Positions 25,245-37,200 of a stretch of 64,000 nucleotides of DNA are shown here, one piece after another (within the stretch, counting starts at the first letter, position 1; each line of letters starts with the position of its first letter). A program made the translations under genes and the position numbers. The DNA is from Sphaerolaimus hirsutus. Its lineage: Eukaryota; Nematoda; Chromadorea; Monhysterida; Sphaerolaimidae. The stretch spans positions 31,126,794-31,190,793 of the forward strand of contig OZ038450.1 in assembly GCA_964036195.1 (NCBI GenBank). The letters are read 5' to 3'. The notes beneath the pieces are model-generated. The model was not told where the DNA came from. It searched no databases and saw nothing but the letters and a program-made list of their open reading frames with translations.

Positions 25245-28200
25245 GTTGGTGGTTTTGGTGGATTTATGGGGGTTTTGGATTGAGTCAGAGGGAAAATAGT
25301 TTGTGATGTGTGTGGAAATGAACTGGCACTGCAATGCAACATTTCACATCAATGTGAAGACACTTCATAACGTGTCACTACACAGCACATGCCTATGTTT
25401 AACATCAGTGTTTTTGTGAATGCCAAATACTGGATGTCCATGGAATTTAGATACTGATGTATGTACCTAGTTCACTCATAGACTTTGCACTCTTTCAATG
25501 AAATCCACCATATGGTGTCAGAGTTTAAAACAAAACATACCTATAAACTTTTTCTCATCACACATGGTTTTTCATGCAACTATATGCATCAAAATACAGT
25601 ACTGCAAAACTTTGCGTGTCATGTAGTCCAATCAATATAAATATTTGACAAATCCACACCCCCCCCCCTCGCAGCATCCATGCACTTGCACAGTGGAAAT
25701 GCACACAGCCGCACATCAAGCACATCATCATTTCCATTCCCCACTTCAAACACTTCACCGCCATCACCATATGACAACTCCCATTTCATAAGGGAATTTG
25801 ACAATGCAAAGAAAAACAGTTGGCACCCTGCCAATGCGGGTAGTAGTGAACTGGGTGTCAACTCGAGTTCACCTAGATATTATCATCAGACTGGCAAGAA
25901 TCCCGGTGGACATGCGGCTAGAAGTGGCTCAAGTGTGTCCAGGAGGTCTAATGTGAGTTTTTGAAGATTTTTGAAGGTGATATTTTAGTACTAGGTATTT
26001 ATTTTGCTCCCCTGGGGAGTTTTTGAATTTGACGATTCTACTAGGTTCCAGGTGACAAGTGACAAATTTTGGATGAAGTAGCAAATTGTTTCACCAGAGT
26101 AATTTAAAATTGTAAAAAACATTTTCACCACAGGACAGTTTCATGACAAAACCACTGCGTCTAGTCGGCGCCACTATTCCTGAAGAGTCATCAGAATTCA
26201 TTCACCAAAAACCTGACCATTGTGGCAGCAACCAGCAGACATCACAGCTACAATCAAATGATTCACAACCAAAAGATACATTGGTCAGGTGCCACTCTCA
26301 GACCCTGTAAAATGGTCTGTAAAATGTGAAATGTCATGTAAAGTGTCAAAAGTTATGTAAAATTACCTGGAACATGGCAAACGTGTGTTAACAAAAATAC
26401 CATTTTCCAAGGCATTTTACATGACTTTTGACACTTTGCATGACATTTGACACTTTACAGGGCAATTTACAAGGTCCGGGAGTGCCCCCCAGGCTAAAAT
26501 ATCCCAAACCAACTAATGGCAAAAGTCACTTTAGTCTGGCATCGAACAAAATCGCCAGAAAATTGAGAATTATCTACGACAAATATGGATTGTCGCATGT
26601 GATTCCATGCGTAATTTTACTATTTTACACAATAGCTGCAGCTGGAGTTTTGCACGCGGTCGAATATCCTAATGAATTAGATTTGCTTAGTTCGTCTGAA
26701 GAAAATCGAGATATCGTGCGGAACAGAGCGATTATTGAAATACAGGTTTGTTTTGCGTTTTTATTTTATTTTCTAGGCTTGAAATTTGAAAAAAAAAACC
26801 TAAGTGACTAACTTCTTTAAATATTTGGACCATAAGAATACTTATGTCTCAAATACGAAAATCATCGCACAGATTCAATCCATTTCACAGTAAATTTCAT
26901 ATTTAGATTTTTCAAGTGAAAATAAACTTGTTAAGTTCATTTGGAACAGTGCCAACTTTTATAATGGTTGTATTCAAGCGTTTTACTGGCTCCACAACGA
27001 ACAGTTTGGATAAATCAGTTTTATAAACTCAACTATGTTCAAAACAGATTCATCAATTTCAAAATTTTTCGTTCGGTACATTCCACACTCGAATCAACAG
27101 AAACCATTGAAAACTTCATTTTCAGCGGCTGGCAAATGGTTCACAAATGGGTCCTCAAATTTTGTCGCAAACACTGCGGCAATTCGAAAAGGACATGGAA
27201 CCACTGAAAGTGAGCATCGACATTCCGTGGGACATGTGGGGCGCCCTGTTTTACATCGGCACCATATTCACCACCATCGGTACGTCGTTGTCGCGGCACA
27301 CACTGGTTTACCGGTCCAGTAAACTCGGATTGAGTAAACTCATATGTCGACATTGAATGCATTTGAGTTGACCAGAATGAGGTATCCGTCAACTACAGTT
27401 GACGAAGATATAAAATGACTCATTCTAGTCAACTCAGATGCGTTCAATGTCGATTTGTGAGTTTACCGAATCCTAGTTTACTGAGCCGGTAAACAAGTAT
27501 GTGAGGCACTGTTGTGCAAATCTATGAAAAGAGGGGTTTTCGTCGCACTGGCTGACATTTTTGTTTCAGTATTTTGGCCCTATGCCCGGTAAAGAAATTT
27601 GTTGGACTGGATGCATGAATACAGTCCGACCAGCATGATTGCGTTGATTACGAAATAATCGCAATTTTCAAAAAATATTGGCTGGCTGCCAAGAATTAGC
27701 ACTATTGCTTCAATAGTATTACGCAACGTTTACGTTAAACCGCGCCGTTTTGTTTATGAACGTATTCGCTTACCCAGCCCAGCATGACTTATCACACGAT
27801 AGAGATTTGTCGGGCACAGGGCACTGCCCTACAGATTTCTCGCGCGGAACAATTTGCAAAATCAAAAACGTTCCATTCTCAGGCTACGGCAATATCGCCG
27901 CTCGCACGACTCTCGGCTGCGCGTTGACGATAATTTTCGCGCTTTTCGGCATACCCCTAGTTCTAGCGATCCTAGCTGATTTCGGCAAACTTTTAGCATA
28001 TTCCGCAAATGTCTTGTGGAAACGCGCTGTTAGAAGGGCCAGAAGGAAATTGGTGGTGAAATTGAAGGAAAGTGGGGTGAATGTACCCAATGCTGGCAGA
28101 TTGCCAAGAAGTCTTGTGGAAGCTGCGAGCGGGAAACACGTGGCTATAAATATGGGGATGGATGAGGTGTGGACAGAGTTTAGATTTTTTGTTTTTAGAC

Positions 28201-31200
28201 ATTTTTTTTGGAAATTAATGTTTTTCTTGTCAGTTTTGGGTAATTTTTTTAATAATTGATTGTGAAGAATATGGTGTCAATTAGGCTTTCATCAACATAA
28301 ACGGTCCCCTGTTTTTTTAAATTGAATCACACAATGCATCAAGTACTTCTCCCCCAAATGATTTCACAGTCAAAAACTCAACCTTGGAGTAGAATGGAGA
28401 TAAAATGTTCAAATTACTGTCAATACTTATACTTTTCAATTTTTGTCAATTTTGGAAGTGGGACCACCAATTGGGTCAGATCTAATGCAGTCATTTCTAA
28501 AATCACCCATTTGCAAATTTGCAAAGGCACTTAAAGACTACCTACCATCTAAGTTACCTACATAAATCCCCCACAGTCACAAGCAGAAGAAATGGATCCA
28601 ATAATGGGTCACCCATTAGAAATGACCAACTCTAGAACAGCCATTATATGTCAAGATGGCAATGTCACAGCTGAACACAGGGATTCTATTGATTCTACTG
28701 GCACAGGGGGGACTAATAGCACTGAGGATTCAGGATCTAATGTGAGTTTGGATACAGTTTGTAATTTTGGGTGAATTTTTTCAGTGGATATTTATTGTTC
28801 AAAAATGGAGATGTGGATATTTTAACAGAAATATAATTTTAAGGTGGGTGGGGGTAGGGTTTGCAAGTTTCACACTGTAAAGTATCATGTGAAATGAGGT
28901 AAGCCCTGGTAAAGTGTCATTTAAAGTGTAAAATATAATCAATCCAGAAAAAATTTGCATTTGTCAGGCTTTTTACATTCTACTTTTTGCATTCCCATAT
29001 TTAGTTTACATTCCTGCACATATTTATGTCTGAAAATTTACCAGGGGGAGTCCCAGACCCTGTTAAGTGTCAATTGTCATGTAAAATGTTAATAAAAATA
29101 ACAATACTTTATTACTGAAATTTAGACACTGTATTATAATTGGCAACTTTGTGTGACATTTATCATGACATTTGGCACTTGACTTTAAAGTTCTTGGGAC
29201 TAGCACCAGACATTTCACATCTTATATGACATTTGACAAATTTGTGTGAAATTACATTTCTCAGGGTGTGCACGGTCAAGCTAGGCATAATTTCATAACA
29301 CATAAAACACCCACCCCCAAATAACTCCCCATCCAAAAGTTAACTTCCCAAATAAGTTTCACCACACTTTCAGTTAGAAGACACGGACACAGTGCCACTT
29401 AGCATAGCACTTTGCATGTGCGTTGGCTGGATGTTACTTTGCGCGGCACTTTTTCTCCTGTGGGAAAGAGAATGGACTTATTCTCAGTCATTTTACTTTT
29501 TCTTCATCTCGTTGAGTACTATTGGATTGGGTGAGTGGGTTTTTTGGGATGGGGGACCTACCAGAGGCTTAGTTAGTGTCTACTTTGTTCCAAGTGAACG
29601 GATTACGGTACTGACGTTGTTAATTGACTGGAAGGTGTCAAAAATTGGGTTATGGTAGAGTGGGCACTTATGTCCCCATGACGTAATTTTTCGTCTTGTG
29701 TGCAGTGTACAGTGCTGGGAATGAAATGGTTATTGAATGGGCCTCTGGTGGGTCAAAAAGCACCTGTATTGTATTCTGCTTGCTTTGTTCAAATTTTATC
29801 AATTAAATGATAATTTTAAAAGTCACTATTATTGAATATTTTAGAAGAAGTAATTATGTGTGATGATAAAATCCGAGAAAAACTTTTTCTCAGGTTACAA
29901 ACATACTGAATAAATGTATTTTTAATGTATGTTCCGCACTCAACAAGATACGGCACCCTTTATTTTATTCCACAGGCGACATCACACCAAACAAACCAAA
30001 ACTGATGCTATTCAATTTCTGGTTGGTAATTATCGGTCTATCCCTCGTAAGTATGCTGATAAATGTGATTCAAATCAAAATTGAACAATGGCTTTATAGA
30101 ATGATGAAAGAAATGCAGGTGTGTTTCAAATTTTTTTAAATAGCCAAATTAATTAAATAAAATTTAAAAAAATCCTATGATCTCAGGAAGAGTATGAAAG
30201 AGCTATGGCCATGGGGGATTGCCCTGAAAGGGATGAAATTCTTCAGAAAATTATGAAGAAGCAACCATGGTGAGCGGATCTGATCGGGGCATGCCTAATA
30301 CGCACATCTGCCCGTTACGCACATTTGCCCGTTTTTTCACTTGACACTTTTTCAAGTGATTTTCAGATATGAGTGAAGTGAAAAAAGTTGCGCACTGACA
30401 TTAGTGAACTTTTTTCACTTCACTCATATCTGAAAATCACTTAAAAAAAGTGTCAAGTGAAAAAAACGGGCAAATGTGCGTAGCGGGCAGATGTGCGTAT
30501 TAGTGCACCCTCATCTGATCATCATAAAACTACCTGTGAAAATCGATTTGCACATGTAAGATGGAACTCTGGGTGAAATGCCTTCATTCATTTGGTAGCA
30601 ACCGAGTCTGCCAGTGTGTTTCTGCATGCCAATTTGTCAATGTCATATTTAGGTAAACAGAGAACACTTCCAGTCCCTTAAAAATGTCTTGTAAAATGTC
30701 AAATGTCATGCAAATTGAACAAAACTCATGTAAAATGTCCTTTGACATTTTTCATAGAGTGTTTGGGAGTGGAAACAGCTGTGAAAAACTCATTTTGCTT
30801 TACTCGAATGGTTACTTCGGCATTATTTCGGCATTTCGCAGATCTATCATTTGCACAGGTACTGATATACAAATGTGTTGTCTGTAATGGGACGATTACA
30901 GCTCGGACGTAAAATTCCAGCATAAAATTCCATCGCAAAATTAGTTACATGAAAGTGGATGATGATTCAGGTCTGCAATTTTTCATGGACAATTTGTTTA
31001 TCAATACCTTCATTGTGACCAAGGGTCCTCGTCCACAGTCACTTCTATTTGATTCTGAAAATTCAAAAATTTCGATGTTACGCTGGAATTTCACGCCAGC
31101 TGAAGAAAAATCAATTCTACGCTATGTCATTGCATGCAATCACCTGGCGTAGCTAATTTATCGATTGATTTTTCTTCAGCTGGCAGCGCAAAATGCAGCG

Positions 31201-34200
31201 TAAAATCGAAATTTTTGAATTTTCAGAATCAAATAGAAGTGACGGTGGACAATGACCCTTGGTCACAATGAAGGTATTGATAAACAAATTGTCCATGAAA
31301 AATTGCAGACCTGAATCATCATCCACTTTCATGTAATCAATGTTGCGATAGAATATTACGCTGGAATTTTACGTCCGAGCTGTAATCGCAGCATAAATGT
31401 TCCCTCGATTCATTTCACCCCACCCCACCCCAGGTACATGAAACAAATAGCGCCAAAAATTATGAGCGAAAAACAAACGGAACAATTGCAAAATATCGCT
31501 GAAAATGCCGCTGCAGCGGCAGGACCCACGATTTTGCAAACTTACAAAGTTCAGACAAATTCAAAAATTGTGCAAACTGACGAGCCTAGTACCGTGCAAA
31601 AATTGCTAGCTGAAACTATGCTCAGTTCTGGTGCAAAATCAAATGTGAACAAAAATCTTGTGGAAACTGGCGTTCAATGTTATGTGACCAGGTTTGTTTT
31701 GGTTTTTGCATTTGCAAAAAAAAGTTTGCAAAATTATGAGTTCCAAGGGTATGTTGTGAAATTTCTCTGTAAACCTGGAGCCAATCCCAGACCGTGAAAA
31801 ATTCTAAATGTCTCTCAAAGTGTCAAAAGTTATGTAAAATATCCAGTAGAATGTTGAATCTATTGTGTATTTTTTACTAGACATTTTACATTTTACATGA
31901 CTTTACACACCTTGCATGACATTTGACAGGGCATTTTCAATGACTCTTGACTTTTTTTTTACATCCCAGTAGACCGAAATGTGTTTAAACAGATTTATCT
32001 GCCCTGGAAATTTCGGCTGTAAACTGCAACTTAGTCAACTTCGTGAAAAACTCAACCCCTTCCCAATTACCTCAGACCCACCACAAGCCGAGGAAGTTCC
32101 CCCATCACCCCCAGAGACCCCCCAAAATTGACACAAGGCACCCAGGCAACCCCCAGAACTGTGGCGCTGATAGAAAATGGCACCCAGACCCTGGAGCCAG
32201 TTCAAAATCTTGGCGCCAGCGCCAGTGATGAAAATAGGCGCCAGGCGCCAGAAATTGCGCATAATTTGCCGGTTAGAAAATGCTCCCTGAGTTATGTGTA
32301 TGAGGATGACCAGAAGAAATTGCAAAAGAATATCGTGGAAGCGGAAGAAAAGTTGTTGGTGCTGCAAAATGAATTGGATACGCATCAGAAAAGGATACAG
32401 GAACACGAGCAGAGATTGTTACAGGTGGGTGATTGTTTTGGGAGATACAGAGTGATATATAAATATACCGTATTTCCTCGAATTACCCCCCGGGGGTTTA
32501 TTTTTCAGAGTGAAAATTTTGAGAGAAAAACGTGAAAAATGCAACAATAACCACCATTTATAAGTTTTTACAGCCTTATATAAGGATGTAGATGGTATAA
32601 ATGATGTTCTAACGTAACACAGTAAGTGTTTTGAACGTCTGTTATTCATTTCCCGGACCACAAATCCATAGTGCCCATTTTGAGGGGAAGTATTTCGAGG
32701 GGGGGTATTTCGAGGAAATACGGTATATATAAATGGGCATAAATTAAAAAGAATAAAATATAAAAATGTATAGGGAAATAGGGAATAGGGAATTTTCGGC
32801 ATTCAAATTTACGTAAAATGGAATGAACATAAATTTGGGAAGTTTCTAAAACTGTGCATAGGCACCCACTAACGCAACCTCGTGAATATAACAGCCCTCT
32901 CTATTTGATAAAATGGAAAATGACCCTCCAAATAATTTTTTTTCATCTGAACTGCGTATTTTTCAAAATGATTTTCCAATACCCAAAAGTATACATTTTC
33001 CAAGTATAGTTTTTTCGTCCGTACGTGGAAGAAAACCAGAAAGAATAAAAAATTCCGTCTGACATCGATGACTCTTTCACAACTTTAAAAAATCGAGGTA
33101 TATAAAAAAACCATTTCAGTTAATCGAAAAGGAGCAAAACCAGGTGGAACAAATGGCACCAACAAAAGACCGGAAACAGTCCAGTATGGATTCACAGAAC
33201 AATCACGAAACGTTGACGAGATTGCAAAAAATGCTAATGGATTATGAAATGGAAATGTCGAAAATGGAAGATGATATGTTAGATTTGAAAGCTCAGGTTG
33301 GAACTTTTATAAAATGTGTGTGAATTTCCATAAAATTTGTGTGCCATATTTCTTCTAATAGAAGGGTCCCTTTTATTTTATCATGAACTTTTTACCTGCC
33401 CTTTTATAAGAGGGACGGTTTATTTTTGTGCTAATTTACAACCACTTTTGTCAAGTTATGCCAAGCTTTTGCAAACTGTTACTTCACAATTTTCATTCAA
33501 TTGGCAACCTTTTATCTCAAATTGACAACAAGTCAATTGACCAAACCACTAAATGTAAAAACAGCGTCCACTGTCATTTTTTTATTTGTATGCATTTGGC
33601 ACAGTTCCAGGTGTTTATGACCCTTCTATTTCGAGACCACCTTCTATTTGTTTTGTGACCCAAAAAAGTCAAAAAGTGTACCTTCTGTTTTAGACACCGT
33701 TATATTTGAAAAAATACGGTTTTCATTGTATCTCGCGGGTGTCGGACAACGTAAAGGGGGTGCTTGCTGTGATACGCACATCTGCCCATTACGCACATTT
33801 GCCCGTTTTTTCACTTGACACTTTTCCAAGTGATTTTCTGATATGAGTGAAGTGAAAAAAGTTCATTAATGTCATTGCGCAACTTTTTTCACTTTACTCA
33901 TATCTGAAAATCACTTGAAAAAGTGTCAAGTGAAAAAAACGGGCAAATGTGCGTAGCGGGCAGATGTGCGTATCAGGCCTGCCCCAATGTAAACTCCGCC
34001 CACACAGGAACAATATCAAATCGACCAACTGAGTACTTTGCAAAGACGAGAATCGGACTACAAAAAACGGTCCAATAAATCAGATAGCGAAATGAGATAT
34101 GAAAAAGAAAAACTGAGACAAGAAATGGAAATGGAAAATGCCGTGAAGCAATTGAAACTTGAAAGGGACCAAATTTTGTCTCTTAAAGCCAAGGAACAAT

Positions 34201-37200
34201 TTTTCAAGGATCAAATGGCGCTGCAAAATGCGCAATTGGCAAAGATCCAAAATGAAATAAAAACTGATAAACCAATTTTGGTGGTCGGTATCGAAGAGGA
34301 GAAATTGCATTTGCAAAAATTGAAGGAAAAATATGGGAAATTGGATGAAAGAATGGTTGATTTCGATGATGCTTTTGACAAAATTCAGGATAAACAGTGC
34401 AAAAAAGATGCAGAAATCAAGGAAATGCAGCAGGAGGCAAATTATATGGAAGCTACCATCAATTCAATGGAAAATAAAATAAAAAATCTGCCAAAAAATA
34501 CCCCATTTGAAGAACTTGTTGCAGCCCAAGATGAGCTCAGAAACTTGAAAATGAAATTTGAACAGCAAAATGTTTGCATAGGCATAGAAGAGGATGAATT
34601 TTCTACCCTTAAGGACAAGGAAAATGCTCTTCTAGATGACATTTCTGCATTACAAATGGAATCTGCCAGGTGGCAATCCCAGATCCTGTAAAATGCTCTG
34701 TAAAATTTCAAATGTCATGTGATGTGTCAAAAGTGATGTAAAATGCACTGGAAAATAGCAAATGAAAGTTTTCCACTTTACATGTCATTTTACATGACAT
34801 TTGACACTTTATAGAACATTTTACAGGGTCTGGTAGTGCCCCAGATTAAAAGCAGCCATAAAGGAATCAAACAGTTTCCTGAAAACCAAGGTGGCAGAAA
34901 GAAATGGACACGTTATAATTTTGAACGAAATGAATCCGGACGAGTTGAATCTGCTACAGGACGAATTGGGAAAACGCGAAACGGCATTAAAAGAGCAGGA
35001 AAAGGCGTTCAAGGAATACGCGGCTACAATGCTTGGACAGATGCCAAAATTGCCTGAGCGAACTAAGAGACACAAATTGTCAGCACAAAATGCAATGAGT
35101 TCGGTTGAAAGTTTGGAAGAGTCGGAAAATATGTCAAAAATCAGACAACTAGAAAAACAACTAATGTTGCAACAAAAAGCTCTAGATGAAAAGCACAATC
35201 AATTTCTCAATTTCGACACCGCGGTTGACAAAAACGACGTCAAATTGCAACAATATCAAAATGATTTCGACAGTCTCAACCAACTTTTGGATGAATTAAG
35301 GAGCAAATCGAATTCAGATTATGACCCAATGTTAGAAGAGGAAATTTCAGAGGTGGAAAGGCAACTTAATATAACAAATTTGGCAATTGACAATCAAAAA
35401 GCAAAAATGCTCAAATTGCAAAAACAGGGTGAACTTTTACTTGTTCAGCTGGAAGTGCAGAAGGAGGAAAGAGATAGGGTGCAAGAATTACTTGAAGCTG
35501 AGCGCGCAGTCCAGGTGACAATCTGAATTTTTTATACATAGTGTTAAGACATGTGATCAGTGACAACTACTGGTGAAAGAATATTAGATATTTATGAGTG
35601 TCAAGTAGATTTTGTAAGTTATCTACTAAATGTAAATAAGTATGTGATAAAATAGATATTTTGTGTTTAACCACATATTATGTTACTGGTGCAAATTGCA
35701 ACAGCGGCTACTACCTATTTACAAAAAGGCAACTTGAGAGTTACTTGAGAGCTGTTACTTAATTGTTTGAGTTGAGAGTTGTTACTTAAGACTCGCTTCG
35801 CCTAAGAACCAAACATGCCTATTTTGTTCCTGTTACAAAAAATTTTTTTGCGTTTTTTTTCATGGTTTTGGAATCTCCATAACTAGAAACTTAAAATTTC
35901 CTTCCATGCATATATCCGGAAATGTCATCTTCCTACTGAAAAAATTAATCAAAGTCAAAAGTCACCATTTTTCAGGCTGTTTTTTGGAAATTCATAACTT
36001 TTGTTTGACTTTATCTATCAATATAATATTTTGTATTTTTATTAAGAAAGTTGTGGAGATTAATTGGCCCATACAAACTAGTTTCATCAAATGTTTTTTT
36101 CTCAACGAAAATGATGGCTGAAATTTTGAAAATGGCATCAAATTTTCAGTTTGTAATTGAGAGCTTAGCTTTTTTTTGCAAAAACTGTGCCCAATTGCAT
36201 AGTTTATTTTACAAAAATAAAATAGAAAAAGTAGGTCTGCCAATTTTTGCCACAACAGTTTGAAACAGCCCGACACCCGTCTCACCACCGCAGACAAGCC
36301 CACTCTGAAGACTCAGGTGAAGTTTTATGAAAAAAGTTTTCATCATAAACTTAGGTTATTTTTACATGTTCTTTCATTTGTATATCTCCATTTTTTCTCA
36401 AACATAAATTGGAAGGGTGCTTCCATACAAAAATTCAGTTTTCACATAAAAAATTCTGAGCCCCATTTTTATGCTGCATTTGGAATCTTTGTACATAGAA
36501 ACTAAGAATTTCTTTCCATACATATATCTGGAAATGCCATCTTCCTACAAAAAAAATTGATTGAAGTCAAAAATCATCTTTTTTCCAGACGTTTCTTTGG
36601 AAATTCAAAACTTTTGCTTGACATCATCTATCAATTTGATATTTTGGATTTTTATTAATATAGTTTTGGAGATTAATTGCCCCATACAAACAAACTTCAT
36701 CAGATTTTTTTTTCTCACTGAAATTTGTGGCTGAAATTTTGAAAATGGCACCAAGTTTTTTGTTCTGAATTGAGAGCTTAGCTTTTTTCACAAAAACTGT
36801 GCTCAATTGCATAGTTTATGATAAAAAAATAAAATCCAAAAAGTAGGTCTGCACTTTTTTACCACAGCAGTTTGAAATGATCAACAACGCAGATGTCACG
36901 ATCACGGACAATCCCACTCTGAAGACTCAGATGAAGTTTTTATGAAAAAAGTTTCCATTATATTCTTAGGTTATTTTATCATGCTCTTTCATTTGTATGT
37001 CTCCATTTTTTATTAAACACACTTTGAAAGGGTGCTGTCATACAAAAGTGTACTTTTTAGCACATATCACAAGTGTGGTCATGTAAAATCCAAAAATTAT
37101 TCATTTGTACTAGTAGCTAACTGTTCTGACAGTAGCTTTTAGCTGGCCATTTGGTTATTTTATGTTTCTGCTAAATTGCACTTGCATAAAAAATAAATAT

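Noticed and set aside
27750..28259. Single 169-codon ORF as an independent gene
   Set aside because: Only 27883-28166 is coding. The first part before the acceptor and the part after GTGTGG are intron; the exon fits the K2P gene in phase.
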